From NCBI RefSeq assembly GCF_037975245.1, contig NC_092576.1, positions 22,879,611 through 22,943,610 on the forward strand: DNA of 64,000 nucleotides, read 5' to 3'. Below are positions 32,142 to 45,400 of the stretch, piece by piece (the stretch's first letter is position 1; every line of letters begins with the position of its first letter). The notes beneath the pieces were generated by a model. The model did no database searches, had not been told where the DNA came from, and saw only the letters and a program-made list of their open reading frames with translations. The DNA comes from Apostichopus japonicus. Its lineage: Eukaryota; Echinodermata; Holothuroidea; Aspidochirotida; Stichopodidae. The position numbers and the translations under genes were made by a program.

Positions 32142-33363
32142 ATGGACGGTACATGCTTTAAATGTCTTAAAAGAACTGAAGGTGGAATCAAATGCTTATA
32201 TTTCCATTTGAAGCATAACCATGGAATTAACTAAAAAACTCAAGCAAAGTTATTTGTGGTCAAGCTTGTTGCACTGCACTAATTTGGTTTGCAACTGAAG
32301 GCTAGAAATGGCATCTTAAAAGACACCACTTGGGTATAAAGAACAAACTAATGACCAGGGGGACCAAGAGCCAGAAAGGATCAGTCCCATTCCAGTGGAA
32401 GCAGAAGCACATGATGAGGCAGAAGAAGATGATGAAGAATCAATGGAAAATGATATCTAAATAGCTAAATCAGCTGCTATATTCACAGCCTGAACTAAGT
32501 CCTCACCTATTCCTTCATCATTAGTGGGAATAATTGTTGTTGATGTACAGGACCTAATTGAAAACGTAGTTGATCATATTGAAGTGCAAATTACTCGATG
32601 AATAAGTAACCAGCAATCCTCGCTATTGAGAAAGGAAGAGGATAAGCAAGACTTTCACAATATTTTCCAATGCAAGGGAAACTCCTTTCTCTGAAATGAG
32701 AACAGAATACCAACAGAGGAAAATTTTCAAGCAAATTAGTGCATATGTTGAACCTGAACAAAAACTTTTAGGCTACTGTTTCAAGACTAAAATAAATAAC
32801 AAAACAGGAGCTCCAATTCAAGAACAAGAGAAAGAGACAAATCAGTACCTTCCTTTGGCAATTTCACTTAAAAAATGTATGGAACATCCAGGAGTTATGA
32901 ATGCGATATTTTCAGTTAAAACATTGGCAGATCCAAATGTCCTCGTTACATATCGACATGACATTCTGTTAAAAAAGGTGTCAACAGCACGGTGAAGTGC
33001 CTTTTATACTCCTGCTGCTATACAATGATGACTTTGAGACTGCAAACCCTCTTGGTTTAAGGAAAGGAAAACAAGATTTCAGCCTTTTATACAAATGTGC
33101 TGTGTCTACCCAGGAGATATCAGGTCAGATTAAACAATATTCTTCTCACAGCTCTAGTCATCTCATCTCTCATTACCAAATATGGAATAGAAAGTGTTGT
33201 AAAAGCAATGAAAGAAGAAATTCAGATGTTATCGATTGCATGTCTGAATATAGAAGGGGTTGATTTCAATGGACTTGTTAGGCCGATTTTGTTCTAAGTT
33301 GTTGGCGATAACTTGGGTATGCATACCATGTTAGGCTATACTCGTGGCTTTACAGAAAACGTT
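32142..33363 (+). pseudogene. Zinc-finger repeat-derived gene, 5' part, decayed
   Basis: From the ATG at 32142 the translation shows an N-terminal CFKCLKRTEGG...FHLKHNH zinc-finger-like motif. After stops and frameshifts come YQQRKIFKQISAYVEPEQ and YLPLAISLKKCMEHPGVMNAIF (32696-32995), then ILLLYNDDFETANPLG (32997-33263), and then VVGDNLGMHTMLGYTRGFTEN up to 33363. I recognise the order (zinc finger, Y-PL-L, Y-DDFE-NPLG, GDNLG-H) as that of a repetitive, uncharacterised protein family common in cnidarian and echinoderm gene sets. I cannot name its enzymatic class. The reading is broken by at least three stops or frameshifts. It continues at 35866 after an inserted Gypsy remnant. Confidence 0.6.
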
Positions 33364-34446
33364 TGTTACGTTGGAATGCGAGAGGTCTCGATAACTAATT
33401 TTTAACGAGACACAAGCCTGGGTTCGCTTCTGGAAGGAACACAGATAAATTGACGAGTTTAGAGAATTTGAATGAGAACGTAAACTATATTGAACAATGG
33501 AGTTTGAACCAACATCAACAAATGGTAATTACAAATATATAGAAAAAACTCACAAACTTAACAAGATAGGATACACATTAAAACACGCTGGTCTCTTCCA
33601 ACGGCGATATCCCTCGGCGGCCACGACCTTGATGACGACGATTCTCGGTCAGTTGTACCGCGAAATTCACTGGTCCTCGACGAAGTTTCTCGCGATCCCA
33701 GAAACAGCAGTCACCTTCTTTCTGGCGATGCTCCAAAATAGAAGACGGACTTCCAGCCACAATCGAGTGAAGCACAAGTCGAACTTCTCGCCGACTAAAT
33801 ATTACCAGAGTCAGTCCAAAATCAGCTTTATTGCCACCAACTCCTGGCGTAACGAACTTCCTCCGAAATAAAGACTGGAAAACTGTACTTTCACAGCAAA
33901 GTCCTCTTCAAACTTCTGAATGGAAGTGTAGAATCAATCTTGGTATCGATATCTCAATCCCTCAGAAACTACTGGCAGTTGAGCACTGACGATATATAGT
34001 AGAATGGTACAATATGTGTCGTCGCTTGTATTCGTTCAGAAACTGAGAAACTCTCCGATCTGGGCGGGTTTTTATACGATTCGCCAGGTCAAGAATCATC
34101 TAGATCTTTCTCGATACACCTGAGTAACAATTCGACCCAGTTTCTCCGTTCTTGGAAGTCGTTTGCATATCTCGCGAACATTCCAGAGAATCCACGAAGA
34201 TGTGTGCACAGCGCAACGGGACTTCACGTAAACCGACGTTAACCCGAGACCAGCGTGTCGTCATAAGGAATATAACAGAACAATCGTGTATTGCTCATTA
34301 CATAAATAACATGCTGATACGGTAACCCGACCTAATTTCTCAAATATTGATTTGTCACGTAGGCAATTTCAAATACTTTCTATAGTATAACATTAGGTTT
34401 CTCACTAACAGTGACCAGTGTTAGGCTACAATGGGCCCTCGTAATA
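33364..34446 (-). repeat. 3' LTR of the deleted Gypsy copy
   Basis: A 1083-bp LTR whose inner ~125 bp (34319-34446) match 35737-35865 with a few differences (for example ACTTTCTATAGT against AGTTTCTATAAT). The inner terminus is TATTACG on the minus strand where the intact one is TGTTACG, so it has decayed. Confidence 0.7.
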
Positions 34447-34676
34447 CCCTCCCCCTTAAAGGAAAGTTTGAATGTAATGAAAACTTTATAATCTCTTACA
34501 TTCTGCTATATCTTATCACATACTATATCATAAAATATGAACTTTGTTACACTTGAACAAATTTTCGTTAAACATTCATCAAACAACTTTTAAGTTATAC
34601 ATAATAAATAATTCTGAGTGTTCTTTATACACATGCATAGTGACATTATCTTTGTCTTTTTATATATACAATAAAT

Positions 34677-34952
34677 TCATGTGAATCTGGACAAAGCATC
34701 TTCCATCACATTGTCTTTTCCTTTTATGTGCCTCACATCAAGATTGTACTCTTGTAAAGTTAAACTCCATCTCATTAATCTTTGATTCTTATTCTTCATT
34801 CTATGTATGAAAGTGAGAGGATTATGATCAGTAAACACAAGCACAGGGTAGACAGTAGAATGCAAATATACATCGAAATGTTGCAGTGATAACAGGAGCG
34901 CAAGACATTACTTTTCAATAGTTGAATAATTCCTGGTTTGAACACTTAGTTC
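34677..34952 (-). pseudogene. Gypsy RNase H fragment, out of order
   Basis: The minus strand reads ELSVQTRNYSTIEK, a stop, CLALLLSLQHFDVYL, then VLVFTDHNPLTFIHRM and HIKGKDNVMEDALSRF. This is the C-terminal part of a Gypsy RNase H. It should precede integrase but here follows it, joined directly after the integrase fragment. It has one in-frame stop, and the RT is missing. Confidence 0.75.
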
Positions 34953-35736
34953 TTTGCATTTTTGTCATACCATTGTTTCATTTTGGCCTGACCTTGCTTC
35001 AAATTTTGTCTGCCTGATTTCGTATTAGAGAGTGGACGAACGCAATCAATAATGACTCTACTAAAAGGCTCATCAGGAGCAGGGATTGATTTCAAAGGTA
35101 CAGGCGGTATTTTCTGGTTGGGCTTCCCAACCACCTGACATGTATGGCACGACCTACAGTAATCAGCCACATCACTCCTGATTTTGGGCCACCAAAAATG
35201 TTTTAGAATCCTATCACAGGTTTTCCTGACGCCTAAATGTCCTGCCATTGGACTATCATGGGCCATGCTCATGACGTTACTGTGGTACACCTTGGATACA
35301 ACAATTTGGTGCACCACTTGCCATTCCTCATCTGCAGGCGCATCTAGCGGTCGCCATTTGCTCATCATCACGCCATTTTTTTTGTAGAAGCAGACAGGGT
35401 TATCCTCCGCTTCTTGTGGGGTCACTGCCCCTTTAACTAAATCTATCAGTTCAGGGTCACGACTTTGTTCAAAAATCAATTTGTTGCGGCTCAAAGGATC
35501 TTCTTCCCTCTCTACCGCTTTGTTATCTCCCGAACTACTTTCTGTGTCATTCAACACCTTAAAAAATGTGTCTTCTAACTTGAAGACATCACCCTGACAT
35601 CTCTCATACTCCTCCACTTCCGAGACTGCCTTTTTACTCATTGCCCTAGTCATTACACACGCAGGAAATATTTCATCTTCCTCTTGGCTACTAACATTAG
35701 AGGGCGTATTTGTAACAATGGGATTAGGGAGAACCT
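34946..35736 (-). pseudogene. Gypsy integrase fragment with internal deletion
   Basis: The open frame starts in the pre-integrase linker (CVMTRAMSKKA) and carries the zinc-binding region (GHLGVRKTCDRILKHFWWP, YCRSCHTC) and the first core aspartate (RVIIDCVRPL). It then jumps from SNTKSGRQ to NLKQGQAKMKQWYDKNAK, a segment normally found after the catalytic core. The second Asp and the Glu are deleted, so it cannot be an active integrase. The ORF proper ends at 34946. Confidence 0.8.
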
Positions 35737-35865
35737 TACGGTAACCCGACCTAATTTCTCAAATATTGATTTGTCACGTAGGCAATTTCAAATAGTTTCT
35801 ATAATATAACATTAGGTTTCTCACTAACAGTGACCAGTGTTAGGCTTCAATGGGCCCTCGTAACA
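35737..35865 (-). repeat. 5' LTR fragment of the deleted Gypsy copy
   Basis: These 129 bp match the inner end of the LTR at 34319-34446 and end in CGTAACA. In element orientation this is the start of U3. The remaining ~950 bp of the 5' LTR have been lost and pol linker sequence follows directly. Confidence 0.7.
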
Positions 35866-37408
35866 CTATTACTGTAGACTTTACAGGGTGCATCGACGTG
35901 TACTGCAAAAACAAATAATTGAAAATGCCAATCTACTTAAAACAGTAGAAAATTACGCTGCAAATTTACAACACGATGAACCTAGTGAGACAGGTATCAG
36001 ATTTGCTACAATTCTAAATGATCTGAGAGAGTTTCATGTAGTTGAAAACATAAGTCTTGATGTTATGCATGACTTTCTGGAAGAAATTATACCTTTAGAA
36101 TGGAACTTAGTGTTACACCAGCTGATTCAGGCGAAAAAGGTTTACATTGGAGGAACTTTCTGGTAGAATTTCATGTTTTAACTATGGCTTCACTGATCAG
36201 TCAAATAAGCTTAGTCCTTTGAAGCAATCATCTCTTTCAATCCCTCGAAAAGCAAGTGGAGAAAGTGCTTCACAGATGATGTGCCTAGCTTTCAGTATAC
36301 CCATAATGATTGGAGATACAATTTAAGAAGAATATTTAGCATGGGAGTTGTATCTGCTGTTGATTGATACTTTTAAGATAATAATGGGTCCCAGTTTGAG
36401 CCTCTCTGCAACATATGTTCTGAAATCTTTGATCAGAGATCATCACCAACTGTTTCTCCAATTGTTTCCAGATCGGAACCTTACTCCAAAGCAGCATTTC
36501 CTTACACACTATCCAAGATCATTGCGATTCCTTGGACCTTTAAATCAGTACAGTTCAATGCGTTTTGAGGGAAAACACAAAGCATTCCAAAAATTTGTAA
36601 ATTTGTCTTGTAATTTCTAGAACATTGCTAAGACACTGGCAGTTAAATACCAAATGGCCCAGTGTTACACATTTCTCTTGGAACATCTTCTTGAAAATCA
36701 AGACATTGAATTAAACCAGGAGCAAGTATCCACCCTGTCAAGAGTAGGATCAATATTAGACATTATGGCAGCTGAAATAGTTGCTGCAAAACTCACCATT
36801 GGTTTAGAAGAAGAGATAACTTTTGTTGGAGCATCCAATATTCATGGTTATGAATTCAGAGAAGGAGCTGCAGTTATTAACTTGTGGAGTGACGATTGAC
36901 CGGTATTTTTGCAATGGGTCCTTACAAAAAAATTCCTGATATTTATATTGTTCTGAACTTATTCAAGACGATAGGCTTCCAGAGACATTACCAGACATAT
37001 GCTGTTGAAACCACAGCATACCTAATTGAAACTGTTCGTCCTAAACAGTTGTTTGACCACCGTCCTGTGACTTGCTTGAAGAATCGTAATGGGAATGACC
37101 GATCTCATTACATTTCGACTCGCATTACTTTCTTTAGAAGACACAGCATCAGTTGTATCACTGCAGGTGAATTAGTTTTTAGTCATAACTTTCTAAATTT
37201 TAAATTAGTTTTCTCCCAGTTTCAGAGTAAAGTGGTCTTTCTTTTAAATCAAGATGAGATACCAGATGTATCATCTCTCACAGATGCAGATGATGTTTCT
37301 ACTGCCGGAGATTCAAGTACTAGTGTTGATACCTTGATTATTGAATCAGATGCAGACACATCACTTGAAGGTTCATCTTACTCACCCTTTCATTCACCAT
37401 ATCCCTAG
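35866..37408 (+). pseudogene. Zinc-finger repeat-derived gene, 3' part, decayed
   Basis: The coding sequence resumes after the Gypsy remnant. It reads CRLYRVHRRVLQKQIIEN, GIRFATILNDLREFHVVENI and LDVMHDFLEEIIPLEWN (35888-36166), then NYGFTDQSNKLSPLKQ. The frame at 36348-36620 has LTPKQHFLTHYPRSLRFLG and MRFEGKHKAFQKF. Segments at 36654-36899 and 36896-37408 continue with IHGYEFREGAAVI, then KIPDIYIVLNLF, and an acidic Ser/Asp-rich end. The block order matches the same repetitive family as the 5' part. Several stops and frameshifts separate the blocks, so no full protein can be made. The last ~90 codons (LNQDEIPDVSSLTDADDVS onward) may be beyond the family's conserved region. Confidence 0.6.
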
Positions 37409-39168
37409 AAACAACAGAAACGAATCCACTTTGTAAGTAAAGGATATTATATTGATTTTTGTGAAAATTAGTTCATAACATGTTATATAATTGTTGAAGA
37501 CACTTTTTTGTTTTCATGAAAACAATGTATGGTTCTTGGTTTAAATGTAAAGGGAGGTTTTGTTGTGAACACCAGAGATTGACCCTAAACTTTCCATCAT
37601 GAAAGAACTACTGTACAGTAGTTCTGGAAGTGATGAATCTCCCTGCGAGGACTCGAAGTGATCATAAAGAGCAGTGGACTGGAATGTAACTAGCTTTTAA
37701 ATCTTCTTGTCCAGCAAACTTTAAGTTGGTTTAGTCAGAGCCTTAAGCTTGATTATATAAAAGAAAAAAATAAGTTGCAAGTAGCAGCGGCCGATTATCC
37801 TAAGGCAATAGAGTTGTTTATCATTGTTGATATTAAAGTGCTTATATGCATGCGTTTATCACTACAGTAGACAAATGCTCTAAAAGTACAGAGGGATATC
37901 AAAATTTTATACCTTGCCTGCTCAAAAGGCACATCTGACCTGCATATAACAATCAAAATCTTGTATTTTCATCTGTAATGTTATACACTGTACCATATCT
38001 GGCTGTAATGCCATATCTGTATTGTGTCAGTTTCTGCCATTGCTACTAGCAAACGACAGGAATATATGGCTCTTCCAGAAGTCGTTCATGCCAAGTAGCT
38101 TAAAAATCACAACAGAATGTGTAAATTATAATGGAAAATTATTGATCCTCTCTGACAGGATTATGAATAGTCAGCACTAAAGCAAAGCAAATTTGACAGT
38201 AATTACATGGTACCATACATAATGTCTGATGTTCTGTTGCTGTTCACATAGATGCTATAGTTGCACAGCTTATCTATTAATAGTCATGTTTAAGTGGTGC
38301 CAAATGGCTTCTTCGGTACCATACTTATTTAATAGGTGTACTGTAGCAATTACAAGAATTTTATATCGTATATCCTGATTGAGTTTAGCTTCGTGTAACA
38401 AGATACCAAACACTAAAGCACCCCCTTGTTTTGTTGATTGGGTTTGATACAGAAATAAGTGTAGTATAGAAAAATTAAAAAATTAAATTTATTGACTGGC
38501 AGAGGTTAATGCATATAAGTTGGTGATTTATGGTACCATACTGCAACTCCACCATTCATGCTATAGGTGTCAGTAGTTGTAACATTCTATGCATCAAAAT
38601 AAATTTAGTTGGCTTGTTTACATACTGACCCATTCCCACTCTTTTCATACTTTATGTTTAGGATGCTGAAGCTACTGTATTCTAGGCCAGTCTTCTAGAG
38701 GAAGGAAAGTCATGGGAAGCATCTCTTGCAAGAAATTATGTTCAAAACAGGATCGACACATTCTCATGGAAATTTGTACTAGTTATGGTTGATTATTATG
38801 GAGATAAGGAAGTATAGCTAGTTTAAGGCATCTATATATTCATTTTGATATATTTTGGGTATAAAGTAGCACACCCTTCTAATAAAAACACTGATTAGTG
38901 GCTGTACCCTATTTTCAAGTTTCCTGGAGACCAAAAGATTTTGAATTTAATTTATGATAACAATTATTCAATATGGTGATGTTTATGAATGGATTGTTTC
39001 AATTGTCAATAGATAGGATACATTTGCTGTACTGTTGTCAACATTTATCTATTTCCTTTTTAATTTACAGGCCAGGCTTCTTCATTAAGGCAGCGTTAAG
39101 CAGCAGTTCATTCATACTTAGTAATGATTCCTAAATCCTATTGGTCCATTCAGGTCAGCTGACCGTGG
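37409..39168. other. Intergenic stretch, no gene recognised
   Basis: AT-rich DNA with no open frame above about 60 codons. The first part is probably the 3' flank of the decayed repeat gene. Confidence 0.4.
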
Positions 39169-39470
39169 TTAATCCTGTGAGTAACGCACGGTAAAATTAC
39201 GGGGCATCACTTTAATAAATCTTTGGTTATATGTAACCAAAAATGTTTTGTTTTATGATTCCCCCCCCCCCCCCCACACACAAACGCTAGTGTATGAATG
39301 AACGGGGTTAATCAACGGTCTAGCGTGCGTTACTCACATGATTAATGCACTCCCGGTGTTAATGCTATCGCTGGATGCACTCGGGCTCCGCCCTCGTGCA
39401 TCGCTTGCATTATCCCCCGATCGTGCATTAATCCTGTGAGTAACGCACGTTAGACCGTTGATGAACCCCT
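39169..39470. repeat. Foldback repeat with ~48-bp inverted arms
   Basis: The left arm (39302-39350) and right arm (39423-39470) are reverse complements with only a few mismatches. Both contain GCGTTACTCACA(T/G)GATTAA on the matching strand. They enclose about 70 bp with shorter GC-rich self-complementary parts (ATGCACTCGGGC against GCCCTCGTGCAT). A third, partial copy of the right arm (TTAATCCTGTGAGTAACGCA) lies at 39169-39192, and a 15-base C run at 39261-39275 lies between it and the left arm. It is probably a non-autonomous dispersed element. Confidence 0.65.
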
Positions 39471-42400
39471 TATTGTTGATTTGTTTCCCTTTCTGAAGGA
39501 TCCATAATCTCCCTTGTGTAATGTAAGCATGTTTATGTTGTAATATCCCTCGGCTTAATTGTCATTAGCCATAGTATAGACAACTTTTGTTGTTGTGTTG
39601 AAGTGACTAGTTTCCTTTTCCTGCCCTATTAAAATGTCTCTAGAATGTTGAACACAAACACTGCTCACCATATCTCTACTTTTCGTCATCTGTAGTCAAG
39701 TAATATAATCTTCTGTGGGTTCTACCAAGTAATGTGTTTATCTCATAGAGGACTATGATACTGAAATCTATTACCACCATGATTATATAGGCATCATATA
39801 ACTGAATTATTTCTTATTGGAGTCAACACTAGGATGACAAGGCCTTTTAATATGTTAAAAATATCGAAGTGGATGTTCAATTTTCACATTGGAACTTCTA
39901 ATACTGTAACATAAGCATTGGTTTCCAGTGTGCTTCATCTCTCAATCTAACGAAGGTATAAATGAAGTTTGTTGTTCAACAACTACCCTCCTTATTGTAT
40001 AACAACAGAATTCTGTAACTTATTGATGATATGTGTGCAATTAGAGTCCAATCCATTACTATCAGGCTCATTACTTAAAAGCAACTGTCATAGTGTCCCC
40101 TGTGACAACACTGCTTTATCAGTAAACAAACAATATCATGAGAGGACAGTATGGAATGCCATAGTGTCCTTAGTCGTAGCGTCCATATTGTTACCGTGCC
40201 GTCGTGGAACATGTACAAGACATGTTTGCGGTGAACTGGGTAAAAGTCAGGTTCCAACCGGCTAGGAAGATTTAAGAGTTGGTGTACACACACAAAAAAA
40301 AATGTTATTTTTGGATAAAAATGTTGCTTTATTCTAGGATATAGCTAGGACTTTAAGAAAGGTTGCTGATGCTGAGTGTGGAAAAAAGATACAGATACAA
40401 CAGTATCATCAAGGTTTTCAGTTTGTACAAAGGTTTTTTTTTTTTTGAAATATGGTGTCTTTGCCATTCAGTGCTATGGTTTAATGTGCATATGGTTGCT
40501 CTGCATTCTTGCAATTGTGTACAAATCTATAAACGTGTCTATCATCTTGTTACAGGGACACAAGATAAATTATTCCATGAATATATGCTTTCGTTCAGTG
40601 ATGATAATACAAATGTTAAAACTTGATTTTTGCACTTCAAATTTTCCCACCGTATTCCAAAAAATATGAAAAAAACAAAACATTGTTAGCTGTTTTCTGA
40701 GTTATTTTCAAGAACATTGTGTCAATAAATGTTAAATACTTACTAATCTTTCCCAGATGTTTTATAAATGTTATTAAACTAGCCAAAGGTATCAAGTAGT
40801 TGGATTTACCATATCCAGCTCCAACAATACATTACAATAGTGTTTGTAGAGATGCATGGAACCAGATTTTTTTTCAAATTCAGTGAGAGTGTTTTTTTAA
40901 TGGACCCTAGCTGGGGATCAAAAAAAGAATAATCTAACACACATTAAAGTATTCTATTTCCCTTTGCTCTGTCAGATAGAACAAGATTTTTCAGTGCTTC
41001 GGCCTGAGCATGATCAGGATCACTTGTATGAGAAATAGGACTTGTACTACAATATGACTATAGAATAAGGCAACCGGGTTGTAAAGTGGCAAGACCTTCA
41101 TGGATTGTAGTCCTTTAGCGAGATGTAATATACATTTTATTTTCCTTTACATATTAATAGGCTTCGAATTTTAATAATATCTTTTTTTTCATGCTTATTT
41201 TCTGTAATTGATATGGATTTTGCAAATGCTGAAAATCAAATATGATTTTTGTAATCCACATCTAACACTGGCATTGGTATTACTTTACATATTGTTAAGG
41301 TTCTCTCTTGACATTAAGGAATGGAATATCAAAGAGAAAGTAAAGGAAAATAAAAATCTAGTATTTAGCTAGTAATAAATGAGGTACGATTTAAAATCAT
41401 GATCTCAGAAAATCGGTTATATCCAAAGTAGTATGACAGTAAGCTGTCTAGTATTGGATAAATCCGTTCATCCGTTGAGGAATATGACTTAATTCACTAC
41501 AGTCTGTGTGATGTTGTAATTAAGTAATACATCACGTTGGAATCGACTGATTGTAGCAAACTCAACAGATAAATTAATTTTACTGATTATGCTTGGTAAT
41601 ATATTTTAGGAAAAAATCCTTGTGTGAATGGTATCAGGTATAGATATAGCTGGCCCTTAGTCAGGAGTAGGATGGGCACCAACAATTTAAGGATGGGCAC
41701 AATACCGATGTCATGTAAGTTGTCAATTGTCGTATACATGATTGTTGCAATTAGCTGATTGGGGGGGGGGTGTCATTAATCTGCATGGGCAGAAGGGAGG
41801 TGGGGTGTCTTATATGTCCGTCATTGCTACAGGCTTGGGAAGAGAAAACAAGAGAGAGCCTGCACGATATATATATATATAAGTGTTAAATACTTTCATC
41901 TTCTAAATCTACTTTCGATGAACGTGGTATGATTTTCGTATATTTTTTATATCTGTGTATTATTCTTTCCATTTTATTTGTGACAGCTTGTTCACTTTAA
42001 AAGTATGGATTGGAATTTCAATTTGACTGCTCGTGCGGAGTTGGTATTAAATGTGACGTAGTAACAGAAGTTGGCCCATAGCGGCATTATGGTGTCATGT
42101 ACGCAATGTTTCATATCGAAACTACCGACCTGAAAGGCAAGATACTAGTTCATTCCAGAAAGCCAACGCATTGTATAAGAAAATTAAAATATGGTAGGCA
42201 AAGCTTTGGCAAGACATTGAAAGACACATTTTAATTCATTACATCATCGTACTTATTATAATGAACTAGAATTAATATTGCTTATGAAATAATTGCCTAG
42301 AGGAGATTAGATGTTTGATTATGATTCATGGATATTTGCTCATCAACAGTTCCTTCATTCCACCGCCGTCACTTCCGCATCTACTTCCACCCCTCTTCCC

Positions 42401-45400
42401 CACTCCCGGCCCTCTCGTTTTCTTCCTATCGTCTGTTAAGGCCTAATATCCATAATACGTTATGTGTGAGTACGGCAACTACTCCCAGCACAATAAGTAT
42501 ACATGATGCCCAAGATTAAAGTAATTCTGTCTGTTCTGTCCGTGTTTACACCCTTCTTTCTGTCTGTCTGTTTGTCTATTTATTCATCGATATAAATATA
42601 TTGCTTTCAGTGTTTTTTTTTATTTTCCGGGAGCTGTCTTGTTCTGGTGTAACGTTAGTGTAGTGACGCAATGTCATTACCGCTTATTATTATACTTAAT
42701 ATTTATAATACAGAGACGATTACCATATTTGCATCTTTGTTTTTTGAAAGTGTCCAATATTTATCTCAATTGAAATTTTCTATGACAACTCCGTTATGGT
42801 TGAGGATCCATCTTAGTTGTTACACCTGTGTTTGACTTAAACGTTAGTTGAGAATGTGAAGGTAATAGTTAGTACTTACGAGAGAGAGATATAGAGTTTT
42901 AAGCTGATTTTGTTTTACACTTTGTCAGATTGTTATAAATAGATATCAATTTGCAACTGATTTTCTCGTTGATTTGTTTGCGGAATGTTAGCATTTAGCT
43001 TGCTCAATATAGAAACAGTGTTCACAGTAAAATGACGTTTCCATAATGCACTCAACCATCGGGAAATGACTTTCAAAGTATTACACCTCAATAATTTTTG
43101 CTATATGCTATCGAAACATATTTTCTTTAAGTTTCCGATAATTAGCATATGCACGGCTTCGTAGATGTATGCTTCCCCAAATGATGACGTCAGATGAACC
43201 CATAATACACTAAATCAGCTGGCGCGAAACACAGGTGATGCTGGCAGACTAAAGCGGACTAAATATTATGTTTCACAAGTTCCATTTTGTTGGAGATCGC
43301 TGACATCATTAAAGACGTTAATGGTATAATCAAACCGGGTAAGTGATATCTGTCATTCTGTCACATGTTTGTTACTTCGGTGAATACCATATAATGAAGT
43401 CGTACAAGTATAACTGAAACCATTTCTTTTAGCTTCAGAGCATAATAAGTCAGGGATACCGAACGTTTCGTCACTTGAGTTTTTTTTTTCTGAATAGTTG
43501 TTGCCATTTACTTTATTTATTCGGTCATGATTCCCTCTCACCATGCATGTAGCAAAGGTTCATGTAGCAGATTCCTGTGGTTCTCCTAAGAAAAAAGGAC
43601 GCTTAATTATGCATTTTATGACATATTTATAAAATATTAATAAAGGTTATAAATAAATAGGTCTAAGCGTGCGGTTGTCCTAATAAGTAATAGCTACTCT
43701 TCGATATGTGTACATTTGAGACGGGATTGGAGTGTACACCCTTACACCCCCCCCCCCCCCTACGTGACCCACGCCTGACCCTCAAACACCTTTCTAGAGA
43801 GCAACCAGGATTTTCTTCCATCAACGAGTAATACATATACCTAGCTAGTCATTATTGGTTGATAGTTCAGATCAAATACTGAAGAATAAATTTCGCTCGG
43901 CCAAGGAAATATCTTCTCCATTACACCCGTTTCACTTTGTCAACACCATTGGTCCGGTGTAACGAACGAAACTACAACACAATATATTCACATTGTGGCA
44001 ATATTCTTTGTAGTGTCGATAGACCTTATTATCGAAATGTTAGGACGTTTGCAAATGTTATTGAATACGTATTGTATACATGTGTGAATATATATTATGC
44101 CTTTGTAATTGCCTGCCTTAGCAACCATATTGTCACAGAGTCCATATTTACAGATATTGTAGAAGTAGTAAGTTGAGTCTCGTCTATCCGACATGCTCAG
44201 TGATTAACCTCCGCCACGTATCCCGATCTTGCGCAAGATTTATTGCTTCCTCGGAATTGTCAATGTTAACGTCCTTAAAATGCGACTTTATTTGTCCAAG
44301 CAAGGTTTTCACAGGCCTTCTTACTGTTTAGCAGTATGTCTCAGTATGTTACAGAAATGGTAGTATAAAAAATAACTGGAAAATTTCCAACATAGTCTAC
44401 TAGCAATAGTGACACAAAGTCCTTAAATAGTTTTAATTTATAATAGAAAAGCACACAAACGAAAAATATGAAGTACGCGGTACGGTTCGATTTGTTAAAT
44501 CATTTTATTTTACTTTTAAAGCATAATTTGAGTGCGTGAAAAAGATATAATACTTGATTTGGAAATATTGACAACAGAGGTGAACCTGATTAAGTTACTA
44601 AGTATATTCTGGCAGGTAGCGAGGCCTGAGTAGAGGAATGTGCACTCTAGCTCTCTCCGATCTGTTACCATCATGTGTACAACTACTTTACTAGTTTCAG
44701 GACATGAGTATTGTGCTTCTTCTTAAATTGTTTGTGACCCTTTAGCTCAAAATGCCTGACAACAGGTCTGAGTATACTACACTTTCATGAAAGCTGCATC
44801 TTCCAAAAGGTTTTAACTTTCTACGATTCTGAGTAGTTCGCCTCTTAAGATTTATAAAATAGGAATGAATTCATATTGCCTTGTATTGGCTTCTCTGCGA
44901 CTTCAAATTTGGGAGGACTACGTGAGAGGCAAATGCTGGTAAGTGTAGTTTTGATCCAAGGTTTAAGACATGTTCCAATAATTTTTCTAGCAATGTTCTA
45001 CAGACACTCGGGACTATCGCTTGAATGGTATCATACCTTACAACCAGTTTGTGTTAAAGTTAGTATGAAACGTAAAATGCAGCTTTTACATGAAGGATTA
45101 TCATGTCCACTTAAACAATCAAAATATTAACTACTTTGCTATAAGAAAATATTTATTCAATACGTAGCTCTAGCGAGTATATTACCAAGTTCACTGCAAC
45201 ATTCGATACAATTAACTCCTTGTAATAGTTGTTAATAACTTACAACATATTACAACATTATTGAGATGCGCCAAATTAGGAAAATGTTAAAAAACAAAGC
45301 TATATACAGCATCATGACTTCTTAAGCCATTGTTATGAATAATAATAAAATGCGTGTATTATAAAAAAATAACAACAGCACTGATATTTCCAACTACGTC

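Larger units (their letters stand above)
33364..35865 (-). mobile_element. Deleted and rearranged Gypsy copy inside the repeat gene
   Basis: A minus-strand LTR element bounded by TGTTACG (33364) and CGTAACA (ending 35865) interrupts the coding sequence of the zinc-finger repeat gene. It has one near-complete LTR (33364-34446), a polypurine tract next to it (AAGGGGGAGGG on the minus strand, about 34447-34458), a 129-bp fragment of the other LTR, and pieces of pol. The gag, protease and RT parts are gone. A target duplication is not recognisable. The 124-codon plus-strand frame 33497-33871 lies antisense within the LTR and has no recognisable domain. Confidence 0.75.

Noticed and set aside
33497-33871. 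124-codon plus-strand frame
   Set aside because: It lies antisense inside an LTR of a decayed Gypsy element and has no recognisable domain.
43255-43338. Plus-strand exon-like segment ending in GTAAGT
   Set aside because: There is a good donor but no ATG, no upstream acceptor and no downstream partner exon was recognised.
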